The position numbers and the translations under genes were made by a program. A DNA stretch of 64,000 bases from JANMDU01 sp031375105 (lineage in GTDB: Bacteria > Pseudomonadota > Gammaproteobacteria > Burkholderiales > Burkholderiaceae_C), in the NCBI GenBank assembly GCA_031375105.1, contig JANMHJ010000076.1, positions 1 through 64,000 on the forward strand. Reading direction: 5' to 3'. Positions 15,902-28,100 of the stretch are shown here, piece by piece. The notes under the pieces were generated by a model, which worked only from the letters and a program-made list of their open reading frames with translations, was not told the origin of the DNA and ran no database searches. How positions within the stretch are numbered: position 1 is the first letter of the stretch; each line of letters starts with the position of its first letter.

Positions 15902-18169
15902 ATGGGTTTCTTAGGGGAAATTGGTCGCGCCAAAAAGCAGGCAGACAGTGAGTTGACTCTGCAATTTTTTCCTGCGCATCTTTTGTGGGCATTGGGTAGC
16001 CTATCTGCCTTGCATGGCAAAAGCTTTTCTGCCGAACTGGTGGCTCAAGAGTTCCCTGCCTCTGAGGCCGAGCCGCCTACCGAAGCCACCCTCATCCAAG
16101 CCGCTACCCGCCTAGGCTTTCGTATTCGCCGCATGGAACTTTCGGCGGCTCAGTTGTCGGGCTTGCCGCTGCCTCTCCTGATTCAAACCAAGACTTCTGT
16201 TCCCGTATCTGAGGAGCTTTCTGTCGCTGCTGTACCTGAGAGTGAAGGCCTAGCACTGATCACCGCAGTCCAGTCAGACAAAGCCGTGCTCTTCAGTGCG
16301 GGGGCTAATCAACCACAGGCATTATCCTTGGGCGAGTTATCAGATCGCTTAACGGGCGTTGCATGGCTGGTTTCTCCTGAAGTTGACGCCGTCAACGATG
16401 CCGATGCCAGCGCGTCTGATGAAGCCGCTGTTACACAAAGCTTTGGCTTTCGCTGGTTCATCCCCGAAATCATGCGCCACAAGAAAGTCTGGCGTGATGT
16501 GCTGCTTGCATCCTTGGCCTTGCAAATCGTGGCTCTGGCCACGCCGCTGTTCACTCAAGCCATCATCGACAAAGTTGTCGTTCACCGCACCCAGAGTACC
16601 TTGATCGCCATCGGCATTGCCATGGCGATTTTTACTGTCTTCAACGGCCTCATGAGCTGGGCGCGCCAATATTTGGTGCTCCATACCGGCAACCGGGTTG
16701 ATGCAGTGCTCGGCGCTGCCGTTTGGGAGCAACTACTTCGCCTGCCCCTGCGCTACTTTGAGCATCGCCCCACCGGCGTGGTCGCTGCTCGCCTGCATGC
16801 GGTTGAGACCATTCGAGAGTTCGTCTCCGGCGCAGCCGTTAGCCTGATTCTCGATCTGCCCTTCCTTTTCATCTGTCTGGGCGTCATGCTCTGGTATAGC
16901 CCGCTGCTCACGGCGGTGGCTGTGGGGATATTACTCATCATTGCTATGGCCAGCTTCATCATGGCGCCTGTCTTCCAGAAACAGCTCAACGAGCAATTCC
17001 TGCTCGGAGCACGCAACCAAGCCTTCGTGACCGAACATATCGCAGGCTTTGAGACCGTCAAGACCTTGCAGATGGAGCCTCAGCTGCGTCAACGCTACAG
17101 CGGCTATCTCGCCACTCTTCTGTCCAGCGCCTTCAAGACAAAGCAGATCGCCAATACCTACAACACCTTCGCCACTACCATGGAGCAGGTCATGACCTTG
17201 AGCATCCTCATGCTTGGAGCCTACATGGTAATGACACCCGATCCAGAATCGAAAGCTGTGTTTACAGTGGGCATGCTGGTGGCCTTTCAGATGTTTGCCG
17301 GCAAACTCAGCCAACCCGTGCTTCGCATCGTCGGCCTATGGACACAGTTTCAGCAAGCCAGCCTCAGTGTCCAGCGATTGGGCGATGTGATGAATGCGCC
17401 TACCGAGCCCTACAGCCTGATTCCACAAAGAAGTAATCAAGGTCAAGGCCAGATGCAGATCGAAGGCCTTGGCTTTCGTTACAGCGAGCAGCATCCGCTG
17501 CTATACACCAATCTCAATCTGAGCCTGCGACCTGGTCAAACCTTGGCCATCATGGGGCCAAGCGGCTCGGGCAAGAGCACGCTGGCCAAGCTCATGCTCG
17601 GCTTCTATCAGCCAACTGAGGGCAGCATCAAGCTCGATGGTGTGGACATCCGCAACCTCAGCGCCAATGAACTCAGAAGCCACTTTGGTGTTGTGCCGCA
17701 AGAAACGATTCTTTTCAGCGGTACGATCCTAGCCAATTTGCAAGCAGGTAGCCCGGGAGCGACACTGGAGCAAGTGACCTTAGCGGCCAAGATGGCGGGG
17801 ATTCACGACACCATTGAGCAGCTTCCGAAGGGCTATCAAACTGAGCTGGGGGAGCGTGGGGTTGGATTGAGTGGCGGGCAGAAGCAAAGAATGGCCATCG
17901 CCCGAGCGCTGCTGAAGAAGCCTAAGATTCTGATCTTTGATGAAGCGACGAGTGCACTGGACGGGGACACGGCAGAGAGCTTTGCTAAGACGATCAATCA
18001 GCTCAAGGGCAAGGTAACGATGCTGTTTATTACGCATGCGATGCCGAAGGCGTTGAAGGTAGATGGCGTCTTGAGAATCGGTAAGCAGGCGGATGGCAGC
18101 AGTGTGCATGAGGTCAAGCAGATGGAGTCACATTTGCAAGCGCCGCAAAACAAGATTGGAGAGGCATGA
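15902..18169 (+). CDS. Type I secretion ABC transporter (HlyB/LapB-like)
   Basis: A 755-aa inner-membrane exporter. The ATG follows AGGGATG. Residues 20-160 form a C39-peptidase-like domain without the catalytic Cys, as in HlyB-type exporters that bind rather than cleave their substrate. Residues about 195-480 contain six membrane segments. The nucleotide-binding domain shows Walker A GPSGSGKST, the signature LSGGQKQR, Walker B ILIFDEATSAL and the H-loop ITHAM. It drives export of the giant RTX protein encoded behind it, together with the HlyD-type adaptor at 34010; the outer-membrane TolC partner is not in the window. Its stop overlaps the next start by ATGA. Confidence 0.95.
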   Translation: MGFLGEIGRAKKQADSELTLQFFPAHLLWALGSLSALHGKSFSAELVAQEFPASEAEPPTEATLIQAATRLGFRIRRMELSAAQLSGLPLPLLIQTKTSVPVSEELSVAAVPESEGLALITAVQSDKAVLFSAGANQPQALSLGELSDRLTGVAWLVSPEVDAVNDADASASDEAAVTQSFGFRWFIPEIMRHKKVWRDVLLASLALQIVALATPLFTQAIIDKVVVHRTQSTLIAIGIAMAIFTVFNGLMSWARQYLVLHTGNRVDAVLGAAVWEQLLRLPLRYFEHRPTGVVAARLHAVETIREFVSGAAVSLILDLPFLFICLGVMLWYSPLLTAVAVGILLIIAMASFIMAPVFQKQLNEQFLLGARNQAFVTEHIAGFETVKTLQMEPQLRQRYSGYLATLLSSAFKTKQIANTYNTFATTMEQVMTLSILMLGAYMVMTPDPESKAVFTVGMLVAFQMFAGKLSQPVLRIVGLWTQFQQASLSVQRLGDVMNAPTEPYSLIPQRSNQGQGQMQIEGLGFRYSEQHPLLYTNLNLSLRPGQTLAIMGPSGSGKSTLAKLMLGFYQPTEGSIKLDGVDIRNLSANELRSHFGVVPQETILFSGTILANLQAGSPGATLEQVTLAAKMAGIHDTIEQLPKGYQTELGERGVGLSGGQKQRMAIARALLKKPKILIFDEATSALDGDTAESFAKTINQLKGKVTMLFITHAMPKALKVDGVLRIGKQADGSSVHEVKQMESHLQAPQNKIGEA

Positions 18170-18375
18170 TGAATAGCAGAATCGATATCGCTATAGATTC
18201 GACAGCAATCTGCTCAGATTTCATTAGTGCAGACTGCTCGAATCGCCTAAGGGATATAAGCTGTTTTTACACAATATGCTACAGACACACGGACTACACG
18301 ATATATCAGTCTCTAGTACGTCGAGAGGCTGCACTGAATGTTGCTGAATATGTAGTGATTAGGAGTTCTGTATGA
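18166..18375 (+). CDS. Small ORF, 69 aa, coupled on both sides
   Basis: Not recognised. The sequence is polar with four Cys (ICSDF, DCSN, SCFYTICYRH) and no membrane segment. Composition alone would not support it. However, its start overlaps the exporter stop as ATGA and its stop overlaps the next gene's start as ATGA, the typical signature of translationally coupled operon genes. It may be a real small protein of the secretion locus, or only a coupling device. Codon use looks looser than in the neighbours. Confidence 0.45.
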   Translation: MMNSRIDIAIDSTAICSDFISADCSNRLRDISCFYTICYRHTDYTIYQSLVRREAALNVAEYVVIRSSV

Positions 18376-19145
18376 GCATCAAAGACAAGCAGATTCCTAG
18401 TGAAACAACTGGCTTTCCCGCTCAGCTTAAATGGGCTGGTTTGATGGTGCTTTTACTCTTGCTTGCATGGGCCATCCTCGTGCTTTTGAGTGCCTACAAT
18501 TCAACTGGTCAATGCTTGAGCAAATTATCAAAACTTTCTGAATCAGAGATGAAGCTGCGAGTGATTAAGAGTTATGTCGCACACAGTCTTGGCAGGTATA
18601 GTTTGCTTTATGGAAGTCCGCGTGATCGAAAAATCATGTTTCTTGGCCGCAGCATTACGCAACAAGAACTTATTCAACGCAATGAATTTGGAACGCTTCT
18701 GGATTTACTTAAAGAGCAGCCTTTACAGCTAAGTGATAAAAATCAACTTAATCAGTTCCATTCAGAGATTGATAAAGGCGAATTCACAATTCTCAACTAT
18801 TCGCCCAAAACAACGTACTCATTGCTTTTGCTGCCGGGGAAAACCCTCCATCGATCTGACCCAACGATTACCTCTGAGTTTTTCAAGATGAACAAACACT
18901 TGGGATTGACAAGTGAAAAATTTAATAACTTTGGTAATTATCTTTACGAATACGAAATGTACAACTTGGACGCCACCTGCTGCGGTGCAAGGCAACAAAG
19001 TAGCCAAGAAGAAATAATTGAGGCGAAAAAAGAAAATCTAGCACAACTGAATTTTCGCAAAAGATTTCCAGAGCACCGTTGGAGTTTCTCAGTTTCAAAT
19101 TGTGGGTCTGTATGGTTTCCTCCTCACCCTCAGGATCAAGAATAA
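18372..19145 (+). CDS. Membrane-anchored protein of the secretion locus
   Basis: A 257-aa protein with a short cytoplasmic N-terminus, one membrane segment at about residues 21-42 and a periplasmic domain of about 210 residues. The domain carries Cys residues (DATCCGARQQ, SNCGSVWF) that could form disulfides. The start overlaps the upstream small ORF by ATGA and the stop lies 25 bases before the giant RTX gene. Position suggests an accessory factor for export, retention or processing of the RTX protein. No family was recognised. Confidence 0.7.
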   Translation: MSIKDKQIPSETTGFPAQLKWAGLMVLLLLLAWAILVLLSAYNSTGQCLSKLSKLSESEMKLRVIKSYVAHSLGRYSLLYGSPRDRKIMFLGRSITQQELIQRNEFGTLLDLLKEQPLQLSDKNQLNQFHSEIDKGEFTILNYSPKTTYSLLLLPGKTLHRSDPTITSEFFKMNKHLGLTSEKFNNFGNYLYEYEMYNLDATCCGARQQSSQEEIIEAKKENLAQLNFRKRFPEHRWSFSVSNCGSVWFPPHPQDQE

Positions 19146-19170
19146 TTTATCTACTTTTTAAGGATTTAAC

Positions 19171-22100
19171 ATGCCAATGCCAACTGCAATAGAAATTCTG
19201 TCTCAGTATCTTTATGGGCAAAAAACGCCGCCTGTGGGAGACGATTTAAGAAATGATCGATTTATCCGTCCCAAAGATACTGACGGGCCTCCAATTGTGG
19301 TGAACTCAGAAGACTACATGCGCAATGGAGGCGGACGATTTGTCGGTATCGGTAATTTCAATTTCGTGCGGAATTTCCTGCAAGGTTCTGACTATACGAA
19401 TGGAAGAGTAAATCCGGGTGCATCTAGTTTGGCACCAGGCGTGTACTCAACAAGTGATCTATTGACCACATATGGAATTGCGGACGGCAACATTGGTGTC
19501 TCCCAATATTTTCTTGAACCAACCGCAGCAGACTTTAAGGATCGAGCCTATGTTTTTGGATCCACACAATTTCGCATCAATACAGATGCACGCTTTATTG
19601 TCAAAGCCGACGGAACTCGGGAAATTCAAAATATTGGTGTGATTCCTGTAGACGACAATTTTGATTTCAAAAGTGATAGTCCACCGGCAACGGTTACCAA
19701 CTTTTTTACTGAAACTAGGATTGATCCGTCAGGAATCGGTAGGAGGGTTCCTATTGAATTTAGAGGGCCAATAACAAAAATACCTGTTGTGAAGCAGAGC
19801 GATTGGATTGAATTAGATATCGCTAATGCAAGATACCAAGAATTTGTATTGCAAGGGCAAACGGCGGGATTGCTTATTGCCATTCAGAAATACACCGAAT
19901 TGATGAGTGAGCTTAACCGATCCGGTGTCATCGATTACCGAGACGGTAGCAATAGGCTGGTCTATTTTGATGGCTTAGATGTTAATAATGATGGCAGTTT
20001 GATGGCTGGCCAAGCTTTAGCGAAAGTCAGTGGATCGAGCCTGTTTCCTCAACTGGCCCCATACGAGGGCGTAGCTCTCATTGGGGGCGGCGGTAACGAT
20101 GTACTTGTTGGCGCAGATAAAGCGGATTATTTGCGAGGCGGTGCAGGCAATGACATCCTAGACGGCGGTGCAGGTGCTGACACCATGGAGGGCGGCGATG
20201 ACAACGACATCCTGTCTGGCGGTGCAGGAGATGACATTCTAAAAGGCGGTATCGGCAACGATATTTTGGAGGGCCGAGCAGACAAGGACACCCTCAAAGG
20301 TGGAGACGGTAAAGACGAGTTATACGGTGACGCGGGTAACGACACTTTAGAGGGCGAAGACGGCAACGACAAACTCTACGGTGGAGCTGATAAAGATATC
20401 CTCAAAGGTGGCAAAGACAACGACGAACTCTACGGCGATGCGGGCAACGACACATTAGATGGAGATGAAGGCAACGACAAGCTCTATGGCGGAGCTGATA
20501 CAGACACCCTTAAAGGCGGCGCAGGCGATGACGAACTTTATGGCGATGCAGGCAGCGACATCCTAGATGGTGGTGCAGACAACGACAAGCTTTATGGTGG
20601 TGGAGACAGCGACAAGCTAGAGGGCGGCACAGGCAACGACACCCTCGAAGGTGGTGCTGGTGCAGATCAACTGCGCGGAGGCAGTGGATTCGATACCTAC
20701 AAGGCCGACTCCCAAGATGTCATCAACGATAGCGATGGGCAAGGCACTGTCCAGCTACAGGCATTGACCTTGCGCGGCGGCAAACGCAAGAAGAACGACC
20801 CTCCCAAAACCTACAAGGGTACAAGCGGCGAAATTTATGTGTTGCGGGGCACGACGTTGGTAGTCAATGGTGGCTTGACCATTCAGAATTTCAGAAACGG
20901 CAATCTCGGCATCAAGCTGGAAGACGAAAAAGAACCCCCACCGCGCGACCCCATCATCTTGGACTTGGATGGCAACGGCTTAACCACAGTGGGGCTTTCC
21001 AACGGTGTTTACTTCGACCACGATGGCAATAGTGTCTTGACCAAGACAGGCTGGGTGGGCTCGGGTGATGCGCTGTTGGTTTGGGACAGAAGTGGCAACG
21101 GCAAGATCGACAATGGCGCGGAACTGTTCGGCGACTTCACGCCACTGCCCAACGGAGCCTTGGCTCCCAACGGCTTTGCAGCGCTCGCAGCTCTGGATTC
21201 CAACGGAGATGGCGTTCTGGATGCGAGTGACCCCGCCTTTGCCAATCTCAAACTCTGGCGTGATACCGATCAGAACGGGCAAAGCGGCAGCGGCGAGTTG
21301 ATCTCGCTGGTCGATGCAGGTGTACTGAGCCTGAACTTGACCAATACACTTAAAAACGAAGCTCTTGCCAATGGCAACCAACTCGCTCGCGAAGGCACGT
21401 TCACGCGGGCTAACGGTACGACCTCGGCCATGGGAGAATTTCGTTTAGCAGCGGATACGTCGGATACTCAATTCGCAGTTCAGGTTGAGGTGTCCGAGCC
21501 GATCAAGAGTCTGCCCAGCATCGTTGGTACGGGTCATGTGCGTGAATCGCTACAAGCTGCCTCATTGTCAAGTGATTTCGCGAATGTTCTTGCTCAGTTT
21601 CAAGGCGCATCCTCGCGCACTGAGCGCAGAGATATGATGGATGGGCTGCTGACCGCTTGGGTTGATGCCTCTGATGTTTCCAAGAGTTTGGAAGAGCGAG
21701 CGGAAGGCAAATATCGCGTTATCTACAACGGGATCGGTTTCACTAGTCGCGGCAGCAACATTATTCCAAATCCTCCAATCCAATCATCCATGGGTAGCGG
21801 CATTCCGACTACGGAATTTGAAGCTCCTTACCTTACCGAGAGCTACCGAAACTTGATTAGAACCTGGGGTGACAGGATTCATGTGCTGGAAGCTTTCGAT
21901 GGTACGTATTACTTCAACTTACCCGGCGAGGTGGCTTCATCGACTGAAAGCTTTTTCTCGGCAAGGTTCAACTATCAGAACACCTCCATCGAGATCTATG
22001 TACAGCCATTTCAACTGAACAATCTGCAAACAGCCTACAACCAACTGAGGGAGTCGATGTATGCAAATCTGGTAGTTCAAACTAGCCTCAAGCCTTATCT

Positions 22101-25100
22101 CGATGCAGTTGAAACTATCATTGACGACAACGGCCTGCATTACGACACCACACGCATGAGCCAATTGTTAGATCAGCAACTTGTGGCAGATCCTGAGGGG
22201 TGGCTGACGGATGTGCTGGAGTTGAATCGCTACAGCGGTGATTTCCTTGCCTTGACCAACTGGGCTGACCTAGCCAACCTCGACGAAGCCATTCAAACCC
22301 TGCCACAAACGCCGGGTATCACGGCACTACTGGATGAATTCAGGGTGCGCCAGTTTGGGGCGGGCAACGACAAAATCGCCACAGACCAAGAAGAGGCGAT
22401 CTTGCTGCTGGGAAGTGGCGATGATGAAGTTTCCGGCAGCAACGGTAATGATCGCATGTTCGGACAAGAGGGCAATGATCGTTTGACCGGCGGGGACGGC
22501 AATGACTTGCTGTCTGGTGGTGCAGGTAATGATGTGCTGTCTGGCCAGCATGGCGGCGATACCTATGCCTTCGGACGCGGTGATGGTCAAGATACGATCA
22601 TCGAAGATTCTTGGGTTCAAGGTGAGACTGACCGTATCCTCTTCAAGTCGGGCATCAATCCCAATGATCTCAAGTTAGATCGGGTTCGGACAGTGAATGG
22701 CTGGCAGGTCAGTGATGACCTGAAGATCACGATTGGCAATACTGGCGAGACGATCACGATCAAAAACCACTTCAATGAGAGTAATCGCCATGCTGTAGAA
22801 GAGATCTTTTTCGCAGATGGCACGGTGTGGGATGCGGAAGAGATCAAGACACGTAGCCTTCTGGGTGGAGCTGGTAACGATAACTTGCGTGGCTTTAATC
22901 AACGCGATGACATGCTCATTGGAGGAGCAGGTAATGATTTTCTAGAAGGCGGCTCGGGTTCGGATGGCTATCACTTTGGTTTGGGCGATGGCAGTGATGT
23001 GATCAATGAAGCTAGCGCTACAGGCCTCGACTATGTGCAACTTGCTCCTAATGTGACACCTGCTGATGTAATGGTGCGCTGGACGCTACAGGGTGATATG
23101 GCAGTTACGCTGCCAGATGGCAGCAAGATCACGGTGCTTGAACAGGCTCAAACATGGTCTGATGCTATTGGCATTGAAGAACTGCGTTTTGCAGATGGTA
23201 CGGTCTGGGATCGTGCAGAGCTAGCATCACGGGCGTTGGCTGTCAGTGATGGCAATGATACGGTTGTGGGTGGTTATCTGGACGACACACTCGATGGCGG
23301 CTTGGGCAATGATCGGTTCCAAGATATTGGTGGATTTGACACATATCAGTTTGGCGTTGGGGATGGGCAGGATGTCATTGCTGACGGTCAAGGCCGCATC
23401 CAATTCAAGGAAGGCATTGATCAGAATGGAGTGACCTTCAGTTTGGATGGCAATGATCTGATAGCCACGATTGATTCTTCAGGCGATGCAGTTCGCATCC
23501 AGAACTGGCTCGGCGGTTGGCCAATCATTGAACGTTTTGATTTCGACAACGGCGCGCAATTGAGTGGTGGAGATGTGCGTGCGTTGCTGGGTGTGAGCCA
23601 AGATAATGAAATTCTGTATGGTTCTCCGGGCTCAGACAATCTAACGGGTACCGCCAAAAATAGCATGCTGTTTGGTCGTGAGGGCGACGATACTCTGGAT
23701 GGCGGTGCTGGTCGTGATGAACTCTACGGTCAAGAGGGCAACAATACCTATCGCATGCAGTCAGGCTCGGGCTTGGATCATGCCTATGCTTCTAATCTTT
23801 CTGTTGCCAGCGATACTGTAGCGTTTGCTGCGGGTATTAGGCCGCAAGACATTACCGTGCAGCTCGGCGATTCAAGCTGGAGCGGACAAGCAGGCGACAT
23901 CGGTTATTACAACATCGTAGTTGGGTTCGGTGGCAATGATGCCCTCATGTTGCGCAGCGATGGCTCGACTGATTTGGGACAAACGGCGCTTCAGCGCTTC
24001 ACTTTCAGCGATGGCACAGAATTGACGCTGGCCGACATCGTGGCTCGTGCAGACAGCGGTAGGATCGGTTGGCAAGAGCGCTACAGCTACAACTCTACAA
24101 CGATCACGGGTAGCCAAGCGGACGACACCATCCGTGACTACACGGGGCAATCCGTGATCGTACATGCGCGTGGCAATAACGATGATGTTGTTGTGACTGC
24201 TGGCAACGATGTGGTATCCGCAGGGGCGGGCGATGATCGTGTTAGCTCGGGAGCAGGCGATGATCTGCTTTCTGGAGAGGCAGGCAATGACAATCTAGAT
24301 GCTGGTGAGGGGAATGACGTAGCCGTTTTCAATCATGGGGATGGTCACGACATTCTGAGCATGGGCAGTGGTCTGGATACCTTGTCTTTCGGCGCTACAG
24401 TGCTACCTTCCATGTTGACTGCTGCCCTCAACCGAGATGGACAAGTCGTCTTGAGCGTAAATGCAGGAGTTGGTGGATCAATCACTCTTGGCGGCACCAC
24501 ACTGGACGACATTCCGGGCGATGTCGAACGCATCCAGTTTGTGAATGCTGATGGCCAAACTCAGATTTTTGATTTCGCAGCTTGGCTCAAGGCTAATAAG
24601 GCGTTGCTGGTCAGCGCCACTACCGACAATCCTGTGGCATTTGGTGGCATGGGTTTTGAAATCACTGGACGTGCATTGCCCACGGGCGGGCTAGAGGCCG
24701 TTGCCTACGCCCAGTCTGGTAATTTATTCGGATCAAGCTATCTGGCCAATAACATGGCGACGTCGGGTGATGACGTACTCTATGGCACGCCCAATATGGA
24801 TTCGTTAGACGCTGGTGCGGGCAATGACATTGTGCTTGGACTTTCCGGTGATGATGCCATCCTAGGTAATGAAGGCGACGATCTGATCAATGGGGGCGAC
24901 GGAGATGACGTACTCAATGGCCAGGCGGGCAATGACATCATTTATGGTGGTTGGGGTGCTGATCTTCTGACCGGTGGTACAGGATCTGATGAATTGCATG
25001 GGGAATGGGGAGGCGATACTTATACCTTTGAGCTAGGTCATGGCGAGGTCATGATTGATGACGACCATCGTGTGATCAATTGGAGTTGGCAAGGTGGTGA

Positions 25101-28100
25101 ATCCGGCTTTGATGGAAGTTACGGCGGTTATGGTGGCTATGGCGGCTACGGTGGCTCTGGACTGTTGGTCGATGATGCCCAGAATATTCTGAGTTTTGGT
25201 GTTGGCATCAAACCCGAAGACCTGATCTATTCTGAGCGCAATGGTGACTTGGTGATCGAGTTTATCAACCAGCCCGGTGATCGCGTCATCCTTCGCGGTT
25301 TTGAAGCCAACCGTGAGACGCAGACCCGTTCTGTGGACGTGATTCGTTTTGCTGACGGTACGGAGATCGAAGCCAGTAGCATTTTGCCGACTGGTAATAC
25401 CGTGATTGCTGGTAATGCCGGCGAGTATTTGGAAGGCACAGCGGCATCCGACACTCTGATTGGTGGAGACGGCGATGATGGTCTCAACGGTCAAGGCGGT
25501 GCAGACCGTTTGGTGGGTGGCGTTGGCTCGGATACGTATTATTTGTACAAGCCTTGGGGTGCAGTCGCGACGGAAACCTTGATTGCCGAAACTTGGCGCG
25601 AACAAGATATCAACCGTATTGAATTGACAGGCGAATTCGATGCAGATGAGCTGTATCTCGAATTCGATGGTCGTGACCTGCTCTTGCACTTGTCTGAAGC
25701 AGGCGATGTCATTCGCTTTGCTGGCTTTGATCCAAGGATGCCGGGTATGCAGGCTCCAGTTTCAGAGATCAACCTACCTTGGGCTGGAGTGAATCTGTCG
25801 TTTGATGATTTGCTGGCAAGAGGCGTCTTGTACGGTGGACAAACCAACGATATCTATGAGATTAACCTCGGAGACGGCGTAGTCAACATTGTGGATGTGG
25901 CGACACCAGATGCTGGCAATGTCATTCGCTTTGGGCCCGGTATTGAGGCGGCGGCGCTTCACAATAATTTGCGTTTTGAGCCAGATGGTACAGGTGGACA
26001 TGTGCTGCTCATTCCTTATGGCGCAGCAGGTGATGTAGTACGCATGAGCGGCTTTGATCCGCAAGACGTACTGGGCAATCATGCAGTGGATCGCTATGAG
26101 TTCGCTGATGGCACAGCAGTAGACTACGCTACTCTGGTGTCTTGGACTTTTGTGGTCGAGGGTGACAACGCGGGTAATTTACTGGCAGGCACCAATGTTG
26201 CGGACCGTCTATACGGCTACGCTGGCGATGATGTCCTGAGCGCGGGTGATGGCGAAGATGTACTGACAGCGGGCAGAGGCAACGATGTCATGCGTGGCGG
26301 TATCCAGCGCGATGCTTACGTCGTCAATCTGGGCGATGGCGAAGACCTGATCGAAGATGGTTTGGATGCTGGGATCGGTAATGCTCTCACTTTTGGCCAA
26401 GGGATTACCCGCGACGATGTGCAAGTACAAGTGGATGGCGACGACCTGCTGATCCGATACGGTACTCAGGGCGACGTAGTACGTGTAACCAACTATGCCC
26501 CCGATGGAGTTGATGGGGGTACGGTAATCGATACCTTGGAATTCGCCGACGGTACAGCCATCACGCTGCGTGAATTCATGAACCGAGCGCCCGACCTTAC
26601 GAATCCCTTGGATGACCAAGTGACGCTTGAGGATGCGACGTTCAGTTTGGTCTTGCCAGATGATCTCTTTACTGACGCTGATGGCGATAACATTCTGACC
26701 CGCGTATCGGTATCAGGCTACACCACGCGACCGGATTGGTTGCAGTACGATGCGGCGACGCGCACGCTGTTCGGCATCCCGGATAACGATGATGTCGGAG
26801 AGTTTGATGTCACGGTGCAGGGCATGGACGCGCTGGGCGCAGAGAGCTTGCACAGTTTCCACGTCACCGTTCAAAACACCAATGATGCTCCAGAGGTCGG
26901 CGCATTGTTGTCCGACCAAAGCACACTGGAAGACATTGGCTTCAACTACACCTTGCCAGTAGGCGCTTTCCGCGATGTCGATCTGGGCGATGCTTTGACT
27001 TATTCTGCAAGCTTGGAAAACGGCGGGTCACTACCTAGTTGGCTGACTTTTGATCCGCATAGCGGTAGCTTTTCTGGGACGCCTATTAACGCGGACGTGG
27101 GGCAACTGCGCGTTACTGTAACAGCGACTGATCTGGCTGGCGCGACAGCTAGTCAAGTCTTTGCTGTCAACATTATCAATACCAACGACGCACCGGATGC
27201 AATCAATGATATTGCCAGCATCAGTGAAGATGCCACAGCAGCAGCCACGGGCAATGTCCTTGATAACGACCAAGATGCCGATGCGGGCGACACGCTTACG
27301 GTCAGCAATCCGGGGCAATACCAAGGCTTGTATGGCGTATTGACCCTCGCAGCAGATGGAGGTTATACCTATGTACTGAATAACGCATCTGTGCAAAGCC
27401 TAGGCCTTGGCACCAATGTGCAAGACCAGTTTGACTATCAAATGTCGGATGGTCAAGGCGGTACGGACGGCGCGACTTTGACGGTCACGATCCAAGGCCA
27501 GAATGATTTGCCGCTTGTACAAGCCGACAGTGCCAATGCCACGGAAGACCAAGGTGTCGCTGTTAGCGGCAATGTGCTAACCAATGACAGTGACATTGAT
27601 CAAGGCGACAACCTGTCTGTTACCCAAGCTGGGCGGTATGTGGGGCGCTATGGTGTTTTGACTGTTCAAACTGATGGTGCTTACCAATATGAACTCAATA
27701 GCGACGCATCGGTGCAATCTTTAGGCCGCAACAGCCATGTTGCAGACAGTTTCGAGATCAGCATCACGGACGGTACGGCAACAGTTACCAATGCATTGAC
27801 CATCAACCTAACAGGTAGCAACGATGGACCTGCTGCACAAGCTGATGCGAGCACTGTTTCTGAAGATGGTCAAATCACTGCTTCAGGCAATGTCTTGACC
27901 AATGACAGCGATATCGATGCAGGCGATGTGCTAAGCGTTGCCAATGCAGGTGTCTACCAAGGCCAGTATGGCAGCCTAGCACTAGCAGCAAATGGCAGTT
28001 ACACCTATACCTTGAACAACGACTCACCGGATGTACAAGGTCTGGCTGCAAATCAGCAAGTCAGGGATGTTTTTGCGCTGGTCACAAGTGATGGCGTGGC

